A DNA stretch of 64,000 bases from CALWOS01 sp963595735 (GCA_963595735.1 CAVBJJ010000006.1:16103-80102), one strand, 5' to 3'; positions 42,840 to 51,494 are shown, counted from the first letter of the stretch. Notes: generated by a model not told the origin, from the sequence alone. Numbers and translations: made by a program.

Positions 42840-43123
42840 ATGAAAGAATTAGATTGTGTTGAAGTTATTGTGGAGAAAAAAGTGTATGCCCGCGAAGGCG
42901 TACATATTGGTATGCAAGGTTGGATCTGCTTTGATGAATGTGCCGATGGTTATTGGCTTGTAAACTTTCCGCAGTATGGAGAAAAAAAGATATTGCAACC
43001 ATATCCGTGAAAGAAGATGATGTGAAGATAATCCCACGAATGGATGCACAAATCAATGAGAGAATTAAAGCTCAGTTTGATAATCTGGAAAATTCAGATG
43101 ATTTGAGCGGGTATATGGTTTAA
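42840..43123 (+). pseudogene. immunity-like small protein gene, split by a -1 frame change at A AAA AAG
   Basis: The zero frame starts at the ATG at 42840 (GGAG nine bases upstream, two bases after the toxin-like gene). It reads MKELDCVEVIVEKKVYAREG and on to QYGEKK, then stops at 43010 after 56 residues. The -1 frame continues in register as DIATISVKEDDVKIIPRMDA to a stop at 43123, making about 94 residues in all. The switch point is the heptamer A AAA AAG (42983-42989), a classic -1 slippery site. So it is either a programmed frameshift or a one-base loss in an A run. The fused product looks like the DUF4926-type small proteins often paired with toxins. Confidence 0.6.
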
Positions 43124-43257
43124 TAGATACTTGAGTTAACAACCGCAATAACATTGGTACAAATTGTCTGATCTAATTGGATAAAAACCTCTTGCCGACT
43201 GCCAGAAAACCGTTGATATATCTGCGTTTTCTGAAATTCTATAATTACACTCCGGCC

Positions 43258-43295
43258 AAAAACCGGAAAATTTCTACGGAAACTTGCCGGTTTTT
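43258..43295 (+). terminator. terminator-like hairpin after the toxin/immunity pair
   Basis: AAAAACCGG and CCGGTTTTT can pair across a 20-base loop, and T-rich sequence follows. Confidence 0.5.
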
Positions 43296-43385
43296 CATTT
43301 TATTTGCTTGTTTCTTCGCGCAGCAGATCATCCCTGTTCCATGCTGTAATTTTGCTGGTCAGAAATAGGTTTAATCGGACGCCCA

Positions 43386-43608
43386 GTACCGGCTTATCCG
43401 CCAGTATTTTGAACAAGCCAAAATACTGTGGGAAAGCCCAGCGGGGCTTTCCGCGGCGGTCTATCTGATTGAGGCGGGTCTTGCCCCCTTCAAGCTCCCC
43501 CGCTACCGCGGAAAACGATACTGCCCGCTGTTTTTAACAACCTTGCCTCTCCCAAAGGGAGAGCCAAGGGCAGGTACCCCGTTACATAGTTTTTGGACAG
43601 ACTCAGCA
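43386..43608 (-). repeat. dispersed noncoding repeat, right inverted copy
   Basis: Read on the minus strand, this copy runs GTCTGTCCAAAAACTATG, CCTTGGCTCTCCCTTTGGGA, AAAAACAGCGGGCAGTATCG, GGGCTTTCCCACAGTATTTT and GGCGGATAAGC. Each block matches the left copy in order, but without the 130-base insert. The two copies face each other across 4.8 kb. Confidence 0.75.
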
Positions 43609-43663
43609 AGCCCTGCACAGCGTTTTTTGTGTAGGGCTTGCTTTTTTATATCCATATCCGTTT

Positions 43664-45979
43664 TTACAATTCGTTCAGCGTTGCCGTGATGGGCATATTC
43701 CGGATGCGTTTTGCAGGGGCATAGACTGCTGCGGCGCAGGAAACGGAAACCAGCAGCACAACGATCCCAAAGGGCGCCAGCGGGAATTCCCATGTGCCGC
43801 CGAAGTGGCTGAGGATCAGCTTGGCATACAGAACACGGTGCAGCAGTACGCCCAGCACCGTTCCCACAAGGGTGCCGCTGGCTGCATAGGCAAGCGCCTC
43901 CGCCGCGATCATTTTTGTCACCTGGCGGCTTTCCATACCCACGGCTCGCATGGCGCCGTACTGCTGCAGTCTTGCCGACACGCCCATGGAGATGCTGTTC
44001 ATGATATTCAGCACAGTGATCAGCGCAATGATCGCCAGAAAACCGGCCACCGCAAGGCGAAAGACCCAGTAAGAGCTGTAGGTACTCTGGCTTTGCCCTC
44101 TGTTGTCCGTCACCGGGTTCTCCCCCGCCAGCCGGCGGATCTGGCTCACGCTGCTTTCCGGCGCGTCCTTTTCCAGCGTCACGCCCAGAATGGCATACTG
44201 CTGCACGCCCGTCAGCCGGGTAAAGGTCTGCTCCGAGCAGGCCACGGACGCTGCACCGCTGATGCCGCCGATGCCCTCGGAGGCGACACAGGCGATCTCC
44301 AGTTCCTGCCCGCCCAGTTGTATTTTGTCCCCGGTTTTCAGACTGTTGGCCTGATTATAAACCGCCATGGCATAGCCGGAATCTCCATACACCGCGGAGA
44401 CCATCCCGCTGACAGTGGAATCCCCAAACCGGCGCAGCATACCATCGCTATAGGAAAACAGGTCGATTTTCGTCTCCCTGCCGTTGACCGTGACCGGGCA
44501 GGCCGTCTGGAACATCACGCCGAAGGCATCCCCCACGCCGGGCAGTGCGGAGATCTCCCGGAGCAGGTCTTTGTCCAGGGAATTGGTGTCGTCCTGGCTG
44601 ACAATGGAGAGATCCGGCGTAAAGTCGCTCTCCGCCGGCAGAAGCTTCTGCACAAAATCAAAGCCGGCAGCCGCGGCGAAAAACAGCACAATCATCAGGG
44701 CAAAGGAGCCTGTCATCAGCAGCAGATTTTTCTTGGTCTCCCCCGCATAGCTCAGCCCCAGGGCGGTCTCCACCCGGAAAAGACCGGTTTTGGCAGCGCA
44801 TCCCCGGCGCTTTGGCAGCACCGCATTGCCGGACACCGCCGCCACCGGCGAGACCTTTGCCGCCCGCCGCGCCGGAGACTGGGCGGCAAGAAACACCGTG
44901 ACGACCCCCACGACCGCGCCGCTCACCAGCCCAATGGGACTCACGGAGAAAAGCGGCATATCGACCCACTCGCCCTTGACCAGGAAGCGCAGGATGGCGC
45001 ACAAAATCCAGCAGGTCACCGTTCCCAGGCCGCAGCCGATGGGGATGGCGGTCTTGCACCAGTGCAGGGCTTCCAGCCGGACAAAGCGGATGATCTGCTC
45101 CCGGCTTGCACCGATGCAGCGCATCATGCCGAAAAACTGCGTCCGCTGCGCCACATTGCTGTTCATGCAGCCGGAAATCATGAACACGCCGGAGATCAGG
45201 ATGATGACAAAACAGACCGCCGCCGTCTGGTAAAAGCCGGAAAGGAGCGTACTGCTGCTGGCGCCCAGCATTCCCAAAACGCCGGTGTTTTCCCTGACCG
45301 CGACCCCGTCCAGGCCGTATTCCTGCTTCAGTGCGGCAATAGTTTTTTGCAGGCCGCGCTCAGAGCGAAAGCGGATGTAATATGCAGACTGGGCCGTCTC
45401 GCTGTTTTGGGCGCAGACCGCAGCAAAGGCCGCCCGCTCCATATATGCGCAAAAGTCCCCCTGTCCGGCGCCGTCCTCATAAAAGCCGGAAACAGTATAG
45501 GACAGCTCCCCTGCCGGCGTGTGCAGGCTGACCTTGTCTCCCAGCTGCACGCCCAAAAAGCTTTTGGCGCAGGCGCTCAGGGCGATCTCCCCTGCGCTCC
45601 GGGGGCAGCTTCCCTCCGCCGGATACTGCATGATCTGGGTAAGATAGCGCTCCTCCGCACCATACAGAAGCACCGCTTCTCCGCCGATTTGATACTCCCC
45701 CGCCGTGTCCGATTCCAGGGAATCGCACCAGGCGGAACGGGCGATATCGGAATGCTCCCGAATCTGCTTTACGGTTTCCTCCGGCACATTTTGCAGGGCA
45801 ATGTGCCAATCGCCGTGGTTGCGCCGCATGGCCGTTGTCTCGGACTTTGTCCACATTTCCGACATGGAGAAAATGGAGGTGACAAGGAACACCGCAAGGA
45901 CGATGCAGATACGGGTCATGCGGCTTTGGCGTTTGTGTACCCGCGCCGAAACGGGAATCAGACTGAGATAGCTTCTCAT
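43664..45979 (-). CDS. ABC transporter permease (FtsX/MacB type)
   Basis: The 771-residue membrane protein has an N-terminal helix (ICIVLAVFLVTSIFSM), a MacB-like extracytoplasmic domain, and FtsX-type helix blocks at about residues 240-400 and 640-771. The second block contains NIMNSISMGVSARLQQYGAMRAVGM and ends in IRNMPITATLNEL. Two FtsX repeats in one chain suit a lantibiotic/bacitracin or other peptide/lipid exporter. Its ATG overlaps the ATPase stop as ATGA. The longer frame to 46468 is a shadow of the ATPase gene. Confidence 0.9.
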   Translation of the reverse strand: MRSYLSLIPVSARVHKRQSRMTRICIVLAVFLVTSIFSMSEMWTKSETTAMRRNHGDWHIALQNVPEETVKQIREHSDIARSAWCDSLESDTAGEYQIGGEAVLLYGAEERYLTQIMQYPAEGSCPRSAGEIALSACAKSFLGVQLGDKVSLHTPAGELSYTVSGFYEDGAGQGDFCAYMERAAFAAVCAQNSETAQSAYYIRFRSERGLQKTIAALKQEYGLDGVAVRENTGVLGMLGASSSTLLSGFYQTAAVCFVIILISGVFMISGCMNSNVAQRTQFFGMMRCIGASREQIIRFVRLEALHWCKTAIPIGCGLGTVTCWILCAILRFLVKGEWVDMPLFSVSPIGLVSGAVVGVVTVFLAAQSPARRAAKVSPVAAVSGNAVLPKRRGCAAKTGLFRVETALGLSYAGETKKNLLLMTGSFALMIVLFFAAAAGFDFVQKLLPAESDFTPDLSIVSQDDTNSLDKDLLREISALPGVGDAFGVMFQTACPVTVNGRETKIDLFSYSDGMLRRFGDSTVSGMVSAVYGDSGYAMAVYNQANSLKTGDKIQLGGQELEIACVASEGIGGISGAASVACSEQTFTRLTGVQQYAILGVTLEKDAPESSVSQIRRLAGENPVTDNRGQSQSTYSSYWVFRLAVAGFLAIIALITVLNIMNSISMGVSARLQQYGAMRAVGMESRQVTKMIAAEALAYAASGTLVGTVLGVLLHRVLYAKLILSHFGGTWEFPLAPFGIVVLLVSVSCAAAVYAPAKRIRNMPITATLNEL

Positions 45980-46659
45980 TCCCGGCACCTCCCAAAGTCC
46001 GTCAGGCTGCCGTCCGACACCTGCAGCACCCGATCTGCCGTCTGGGCAATGCTGCGGTTGTGGGTGATCATGAGAATGGTCTGCTCGTACTTGCGGGAAG
46101 CCTCCTGCAGCAGGGCGATGACCTCGCGGCTGTTCCGGCTGTCCAGATTGCCGGTCGGCTCGTCGGCCAGAATCAGCGCCGGCCGGGTCAGCAGCGCTCG
46201 ACCGATCGCCACGCGCTGCTGCTGTCCACCGGAAAGCTGGCTTGGCAGGTGGTTCCGGCGTCCCTGCAGATCCAGCGCCGTGAGCAGCTCGTCCAGATAT
46301 TTTCGATCCGGCTTCTGGTAATCCAAAAGCACCGGGAACAGGATGTTCTGCTCCACCGTCAGCTCCGGTACCAAGTTGAAGGCCTGAAAAATAAAGCCGA
46401 TATTTCGCCGGCGGAATATGGTGCGCTTTTTGTCGTTCATGGAAAAAATGTCCTTGCCGTCGATCCACACCTTTCCGGTGGTGGGCGTGTCCAGTGCGCC
46501 GATCATGTTCAGCAGGGTACTTTTTCCGGAGCCGGATTCTCCCACCACCGCCACATACTCCCCTTTGGGAACGGAAAAGCTGACATCCCGCAGCGCTTTC
46601 ACCGCGGTCTCTCCGCTGCCATAGGTCTTACAAAGATTTTGAACCTCTAATAAGTTCAT
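45976..46659 (-). CDS. ABC transporter ATP-binding protein (MacB/LolD type)
   Basis: The 227-residue ATPase has Walker A (GESGSGKSTLLN), the Q loop (FIFQAFNLVPELTVEQNI), the signature LSGGQQQRVAIGRAL, Walker B (LILADEPTGNLD) and the H loop (ITHN). It pairs with the overlapping FtsX-type permease. It is transcribed towards the permease from a promoter near 46724, probably under the OmpR-family regulator encoded upstream. Confidence 0.95.
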   Translation of the reverse strand: MNLLEVQNLCKTYGSGETAVKALRDVSFSVPKGEYVAVVGESGSGKSTLLNMIGALDTPTTGKVWIDGKDIFSMNDKKRTIFRRRNIGFIFQAFNLVPELTVEQNILFPVLLDYQKPDRKYLDELLTALDLQGRRNHLPSQLSGGQQQRVAIGRALLTRPALILADEPTGNLDSRNSREVIALLQEASRKYEQTILMITHNRSIAQTADRVLQVSDGSLTDFGRCRE

Positions 46660-46723
46660 CGCAAAATCCCCTTTCTGCCTTTTATTTTGGTGCAGGCGGG
46701 TTTTTGTCCTGCCTGCATTGCAG

Positions 46724-46768
46724 ACTATAGCACCGGAATATTACGGCAGGCCTACAGCCAGCCTACAA
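46724..46768 (-). promoter_or_regulatory. ABC promoter with tandem response-regulator sites
   Basis: The -10 is TATAGT (minus strand, 46729-46724). The plus-strand seven-mer GCCTACA occurs at 46750-46756 and 46761-46767, an exact 11-base period that overlaps the -35 position. Tandem repeats with this period are typical OmpR-family sites. Confidence 0.55.
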
Positions 46769-46819
46769 TTTTGTAAGAATCCGAAAAAACGGGCAGGTAC
46801 GCGCCGGACAGCCGGGACA

Positions 46820-47845
46820 TCAGCCGAAAAAGCGCAGAGTAAAGGCAGCACCCTGCCCCGGCTCGCTGTCCACCTCGATGGTGCCGCCGTGGGCCTCCAC
46901 AATGGCCTTAGCCAGAGGCAGTCCCAGACCGATGCCCCGGGTGTCCTTGGAAAAGCGGCTGCGGTAAAAGCGCTTGAATACATAGTACAAGTCCTCCGGA
47001 TGGATCCCGCAGCCGTTGTCCTGTATCCGGATCTGGACGAAATCCGCCTCTCCTTTCCAGGAAATCTCCACAATGCCGCCCTTGTCCGTGTGATCCAGAG
47101 CATTTTTCACCAGATTATCCACCGCCTCCCGCAGCCAGTCCCGGTCGCAGCGCAGCATCAATTCTTCCGCGCCGAAAAGGCGGATTTCCTTTTGCTCCTG
47201 CCGGGCGCGATAGGCAAAGCCCTGGGCGACCTCCTCTATCAGCGCCGCCACCCGCTCCGGCTTTTTCTCCAGCTGGATGGAGCCGGCGTCCAGACGGGTG
47301 ATCTTGAGCAGGTTCTGTACCAGCGTCTCCATGCGATCCAGCTCCTGCTCCGACAAGTCGGCAAACTCTTTCAGTTCCGGAAGCTCTGCGGTCTCCGCCT
47401 GCAGCAGGCCGTTATAGATGTTCAGAGCCGCCAGCGGCGTTTTCAGCTGGTGGGAGATATCCGAGATCGTATTTTTCAAAAATTCCTTTTCCCGCAGCTC
47501 ATTGTCCGCATGGGCATTGAGTACCGCCGCCAGCGAGTTGACCGCATGAAACAGCCGGTATAAGTCCCCCTCTCTGTCGCATTCGATGCGGGCGTTCCGA
47601 TCACCGGCAAGATAGGCGTGGATTTGGGATATCGCCTGCTCCACGACCCGGTGCCGCCGTTTACAGTAGACAAAAAACAACACCCCCACCGCCGCGGCCG
47701 CGGCCAGAGAAACAAGCAGCAAGCTCCAGGAAAGCTGCTGGTTCTGGTGCCACAACAGCCCCTCTGCCACCGCCAGAAACGCCGCCCAAATCAAAGCAAT
47801 CCCCGCAAAAAGACGCCGGATATCCCGATCCGCAAACAGCTTCAT
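46820..47845 (-). CDS. sensor histidine kinase
   Basis: The 341-residue kinase has two N-terminal membrane helices (about residues 12-32 and 40-60) with almost no extracellular loop. A HAMP-like segment, the phosphorylated histidine in ISDISHQLKTPLAAL, the N box (EAVDNLVKNALDHTD), G1 (DNGCGIHPEDL) and G2 (GIGLGLPLAKAIV) follow. Intramembrane-sensing kinases of this shape often sense cell-envelope-active compounds together with a neighbouring ABC exporter. Its start overlaps the regulator stop as ATGA. Confidence 0.92.
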   Translation of the reverse strand: MKLFADRDIRRLFAGIALIWAAFLAVAEGLLWHQNQQLSWSLLLVSLAAAAAVGVLFFVYCKRRHRVVEQAISQIHAYLAGDRNARIECDREGDLYRLFHAVNSLAAVLNAHADNELREKEFLKNTISDISHQLKTPLAALNIYNGLLQAETAELPELKEFADLSEQELDRMETLVQNLLKITRLDAGSIQLEKKPERVAALIEEVAQGFAYRARQEQKEIRLFGAEELMLRCDRDWLREAVDNLVKNALDHTDKGGIVEISWKGEADFVQIRIQDNGCGIHPEDLYYVFKRFYRSRFSKDTRGIGLGLPLAKAIVEAHGGTIEVDSEPGQGAAFTLRFFG

Positions 47846-48540
47846 TCTCCACCTCGGGAAAGCACATTCCATTTATACCCCATCCGCCGCACGGTCACCA
47901 GCATTTTCGGTGCGCCGGGGTCGTCCTCCACCTTCATGCGCAGCCGCCGCATATATACCGTAAGTGCGCTGCTGTCGATAAAATTTCCCTCGCAGTCCCA
48001 CAGCTTATCCAGGATCTGCTCCTTGGTCAGCACCACATTGGGATTGCGCATAAACAGGCACAGCAGCTTGTACTCCGCAGCGGTCAGCTCCAGCCGTTTT
48101 CCGTTTTTGAACGCCTGTCCCTGCAGCAGCTGTACCCGGATCCCGTTGGAGCGCAGCTCCGTGTCCGCCGCGCCGAAATCCTCCGCTCGCCGCAGCAGCG
48201 CCTGTACGCGGGACAGCAAAACGCCCAGCTTGAACGGCTTGGTGATGTAATCATCCCCGCCGATATCCAGCCCCATGATAATATCCACTTCCTCATCCGA
48301 GGCAGTCAGGAAAATGATCGGCACCTTGGAGCTTTGCCGCACCCTTTTGCAAAAGGAAAAGCCGGAGCCATCCGGCAGGGAGACATCCAAAACCAGTAGA
48401 TCGTATTTCCCCTCCTGCCAAACGGCTTCCGCCTCCCGCAGGGTTCTGGCAACTTCTACCGCAAAGCCCTGCTTTTGAAACGCAAAGGTAAGCCCCTGTA
48501 TTAAACTCAAATCATCTTCCAACAGCAATATGTTCCGCAT
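47842..48540 (-). CDS. OmpR-family response regulator
   Basis: The 232-residue regulator has a receiver domain (LEDD; the phosphorylated aspartate in LLVLDVSLPDG; the lysine in YITKPF) and a C-terminal winged helix (LTAAEYKLLCLFMRNPNVVLTKEQILDKLW ... VYMRRLRMKVEDDP). The ATG at 48540 has AAAGGA nine bases upstream. It is the first gene of the kinase pair and likely regulates the adjacent ABC operon. Confidence 0.94.
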   Translation of the reverse strand: MRNILLLEDDLSLIQGLTFAFQKQGFAVEVARTLREAEAVWQEGKYDLLVLDVSLPDGSGFSFCKRVRQSSKVPIIFLTASDEEVDIIMGLDIGGDDYITKPFKLGVLLSRVQALLRRAEDFGAADTELRSNGIRVQLLQGQAFKNGKRLELTAAEYKLLCLFMRNPNVVLTKEQILDKLWDCEGNFIDSSALTVYMRRLRMKVEDDPGAPKMLVTVRRMGYKWNVLSRGGE

Positions 48541-48696
48541 TTCCCGATTCCTTTCGCCATACACTTTGGGGCAGGCCGCGCACCGCCCTTTCTGCTGCCA
48601 TTATATTTCCTCCGCCGGAAAAAGGCAAGAAAGGGAATGCGCCGGTCGAAAACCGGAAATTTTCCGCCGTCCATGCCGCAGCTTTTGTTTTACCCC

Positions 48697-48725
48697 TTGC
48701 AAAGGGGATAAAATACGGGTATGAT
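48697..48725 (+). promoter_or_regulatory. promoter of cysK
   Basis: TTGCAA (48697-48702) and TATGAT (48720-48725) are spaced by 17 bases, 80 bases upstream of the cysK start. Confidence 0.65.
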
Positions 48726-48804
48726 AGACAGCACAGGCGCACACGGCCGGAACCGGCTCTGCACCGAATTTCATCTGCGCTGCGGCGCAAGGGGGATCTG
48801 CAAT

Positions 48805-49737
48805 ATGATACACAAAAATGTTCTGGAGGCCATGGGACACACGCCCATGATCCAACTCAACCATATGGTACCGGAAAACGCAGCGCGCATTCTGGTCAAG
48901 TTCGAGGGACTGAATGTGGGCGGCTCCATCAAGACCCGCGTTGCCTACAACATGATCGCGGAGGCGGAGCGCCAGGGAATGCTCACCCCGGACACCATCA
49001 TCGTGGAGCCGACCTCCGGCAATCAGGGGATTGGGCTGGCGCTGATTGGCGCGGTAAAGGGCTACCGGGTGCGCATCATCATGCCCGACTCCGTCAGCGT
49101 GGAGCGGCGCAAGCTGATGCGGCACTACGGCGCGGAGGTCGTTCTGGTTCACGACGCCGGCAACATCGGCGACGCCATTGAGGAATGTCTCCAAACCGCA
49201 CTGCGGATGCAGCGGGAAGACCCCCGCGTTTTTGTGCCGCAGCAGTTTTCCAACCTGGCCAACCCCATGATCCACCGCTACCAGACCGGCATGGAGATCC
49301 TCGAGCAGGTCGGCGGCCCCATCGACGGCTTTTGCTCCGGCATCGGCACCGGCGGCACCCTGACCGGCATCGGCGAAACACTGAAAGCCCAAAACCCCAA
49401 CATCGCCATCTGGGCGGTGGAACCGGAAAACGCCGCCATTCTGGCCGGCGGCACTGTTGGCACCCACCTGCAAATGGGCATCGGCGACGGGCTGATCCCG
49501 GAGATCCTCAATCAGGAGATCTATGAGCATATCTATATCGTCTCGGACGAGGAGGCGCTTTCCACCGCCCGGGATCTGGCACGGAAAGAGGGACTGATGT
49601 GCGGCATTTCCTCCGGCACCAATGTGGCCGCCGCCATCCAGCTGGCCAAGCAGCTTGGCCCCGGTAAAACGGTCGTCACCGTGCTGCCCGACACAGCGGA
49701 GCGCTATTTTTCTACCCCCTTGTTCGCCGGGGAATAG
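48805..49737 (+). CDS. cysK: PLP-dependent cysteine synthase family protein
   Basis: The 310-residue fold-type II PLP enzyme has the PLP lysine K43 in NVGGSIKTRVAYNM, the EPTSGNQGIGLAL substrate loop, and GTGGTLTGIGETL, which binds the PLP phosphate. Classical CysK has SVKDR where this has SIKTR, so substrate preference could differ. AGGGGG precedes the ATG at 48805; an upstream in-frame start at 48721 lies in the promoter. It is followed by a terminator and then a sulfite reductase gene, which fits sulfide assimilation. Confidence 0.87.
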   Translation: MIHKNVLEAMGHTPMIQLNHMVPENAARILVKFEGLNVGGSIKTRVAYNMIAEAERQGMLTPDTIIVEPTSGNQGIGLALIGAVKGYRVRIIMPDSVSVERRKLMRHYGAEVVLVHDAGNIGDAIEECLQTALRMQREDPRVFVPQQFSNLANPMIHRYQTGMEILEQVGGPIDGFCSGIGTGGTLTGIGETLKAQNPNIAIWAVEPENAAILAGGTVGTHLQMGIGDGLIPEILNQEIYEHIYIVSDEEALSTARDLARKEGLMCGISSGTNVAAAIQLAKQLGPGKTVVTVLPDTAERYFSTPLFAGE

Positions 49738-49757
49738 TGTTTTGGATATGATTTTAA

Positions 49758-49786
49758 CTCCCGCCTTTGCAGGCGGGAGTTTTTTC
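49758..49786 (+). terminator. terminator of cysK
   Basis: CTCCCGCC / GGCGGGAG with a six-base loop is followed by seven T. Confidence 0.88.
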
Positions 49787-49863
49787 TTGCATCTTCCGGA
49801 AAACCGGGGTAAAATGAAGAAAAAATCCGCCCTCCTGTGGCGAGAAGAAACGGAGTTTTCATC

Positions 49864-51417
49864 ATGCCAATCCAAGCCATAGACCCCCAGTCCTGGAAAG
49901 CCATTCTGCCGGAATTTCAAAAGCAGACCGAGGCCTTTCACGCCGGCTCCCTGAGCCGGGCGGCCTACAAGGGATTTTCCGGACTTTACGGCAGCTATGC
50001 CCAGCGGGACGGCACAAAAAGTATGCTGCGTCTGCGCATGACAGCCGGGCGCGTTACCGCTAAAAAGCTGGCCTTTGTGGCGGCGGCGATCCGCCGTTAT
50101 GCCGTGTCCCGAGTGCATTTTACCACCTGCCAGAGCATCCAGCTGCACGATCTGCCGCCGGAAGCGCTGTATGCCATTATGGAGCAGGCGCTGGATGTGG
50201 GCATCGTGACCATGGGAGGCGGAGGCGACTTTCCCCGCAATGTCATGTGTTCCCCCCTCAGCGGCGTGGAGCCGGGAGAGTGCTTTGATGTCCTCCCCTG
50301 GGCGGAGGCCGCTGGAGAATACCTGATGCAGTTTATCCAGGCGGAAAAAATGCCCCGCAAGCTGAAAGTCTGCTTTTCCAACTCTCCACAAAACACCACC
50401 CATGCCACTTTCCGGGATCTGGGCTTTGCCGCCCGCCCGGACGGTCGCTTTGATGTATACAGCGCCGGCGGACTGGGCAACAATCCCCGCTTTGGCGTGC
50501 GGGTGGCGGAGGCGATCTCACCGGAGGATATCTGCAGCTATATCCGCGCCATGTGGCTGACCTTCCGCGCCCACGGCAACTATGAAAACCGCGGCAAGGC
50601 CCGCACCCGCTATATGCAGGAGGCGCTGGGCGGCCGGGAAAACTACCTTGCCGCCTTTCGGGAAAAGCTGACAGAGGTGCTGGCGGATGGCAGTGCGCCC
50701 AAGCTGCACTGCGCCGCCCCTGCCGTCACCAAGGCCGGAAACGGAAGCTGTCCCCCGCACCCCCGTGTGCTGGCGCAGAAGCAGCCGGGGCTGTATGCCG
50801 TCTCCTGGCACCCCATCGGCGGCGATGTGGATCCCGCGCTTCTATGTGCGCTGGCGGACGCCATTGGGGAAATGGAAGCGGCGGAGCTGCGGCTGCGCCC
50901 GGACGAGGGGGCTTATATCATCAACCTCACCGCCGGGGAAGCCCAGCGCATTCTGGAGCTGACAAAAACCGGTGCGGAAACGCCCTTTGAGGCCTCTGTT
51001 GCCTGCATCGGAAGCCGCATCTGCCAGGTCGGCCTGCAGGATTCCCAGCAGCTGCTGCGGGACTGCATTGCCGCCGTGCGGGCGGCGCAGATCCCGGGCA
51101 GCGCCCTGCCGCAGCTTCACATTTCCGGCTGTCCCTCCTCCTGCGGGACGCACCAGATCGGACAGCTTGGCTTTCGCGGCGCTTCCAAATCGGTGGACGG
51201 CCGCAGCGTCCCTGCCTTTTCCCTGTTTGTCAACGGCTGCGATGTCCAAGGACAGGAGCGCATAGGGCAGGAACTGGGAGCCATTGCTGCGGCGCAGATC
51301 CCGGAATTTCTGGTCACGCTGGGACAGGCCGTAGCAGCGACCGGGCTGGACTTTGCTCAGTGGCTGGCGCAGCATCCGGACGGCGTCGCAGCCCTTGCCC
51401 AATCCTATCTTGCCTGA
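49864..51417 (+). CDS. siroheme 4Fe-4S sulfite/nitrite reductase
   Basis: The 517-residue protein contains two ferredoxin-like and two nitrite/sulfite reductase domains. Cluster/siroheme cysteines are C381 and C387 (CIGSRIC) and C423 and C427 (GCPSSCG), the CX5C...CX3C pattern. The GGGGDFPRNVMCSPLSG segment is typical of siroheme binding. It carries out six-electron reduction of sulfite to sulfide or of nitrite to ammonia; the cysK neighbour favours sulfite. GGAG precedes the ATG at 49864 by eight bases. No electron-donor gene is adjacent. Confidence 0.9.
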   Translation: MPIQAIDPQSWKAILPEFQKQTEAFHAGSLSRAAYKGFSGLYGSYAQRDGTKSMLRLRMTAGRVTAKKLAFVAAAIRRYAVSRVHFTTCQSIQLHDLPPEALYAIMEQALDVGIVTMGGGGDFPRNVMCSPLSGVEPGECFDVLPWAEAAGEYLMQFIQAEKMPRKLKVCFSNSPQNTTHATFRDLGFAARPDGRFDVYSAGGLGNNPRFGVRVAEAISPEDICSYIRAMWLTFRAHGNYENRGKARTRYMQEALGGRENYLAAFREKLTEVLADGSAPKLHCAAPAVTKAGNGSCPPHPRVLAQKQPGLYAVSWHPIGGDVDPALLCALADAIGEMEAAELRLRPDEGAYIINLTAGEAQRILELTKTGAETPFEASVACIGSRICQVGLQDSQQLLRDCIAAVRAAQIPGSALPQLHISGCPSSCGTHQIGQLGFRGASKSVDGRSVPAFSLFVNGCDVQGQERIGQELGAIAAAQIPEFLVTLGQAVAATGLDFAQWLAQHPDGVAALAQSYLA

Positions 51418-51425
51418 TACGATAT

Positions 51426-51467
51426 AAAAAATCCCGATGCGGACGCGTCCGCATCGGGATTTTTTTC
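51426..51467. terminator. bidirectional terminator
   Basis: ATCCCGATGCGGAC and GTCCGCATCGGGAT form a perfect 14-base stem (51431-51460). It is flanked by six A on the left and seven T on the right, so it serves both the reductase gene and the convergent GLUG protein gene. Confidence 0.92.
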
Positions 51468-51494
51468 ATTGGGCTTTTTGTCTTGCCGGTTGCC

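Larger units (their letters stand above)
43124..43663. other. intergenic region with the right repeat copy
   Basis: This 540-base stretch has a terminator-like hairpin (43258-43295) and the inverted copy of the dispersed repeat (43386-43608). The short open frames have no coding signature. No terminator with a strong T-tract is obvious for the convergent ABC permease gene, although the repeat itself contains several hairpins. Confidence 0.6.

Noticed and set aside
43177..43368. Possible 63-codon gene after the toxin/immunity pair
   Set aside because: There is no ribosome binding site. The frame runs through a hairpin with T-tract and has an unlikely composition.
38254..43608. CRISPR-like interpretation of the repeated segments
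   Set aside because: There are only two long inverted copies plus a fragment, with no regular short direct repeats, spacers or cas genes.
43805..46321. Plus-strand open frame of 838 codons opposite the ABC genes
   Set aside because: It is antisense to a permease with clear FtsX features and an ATPase with all nucleotide-binding motifs.
48601..50403. Minus-strand open frame of 600 codons opposite cysK and the reductase
   Set aside because: The sense frames hold all catalytic motifs of two enzymes. The antisense frame has no recognisable features and runs through a promoter and a terminator.
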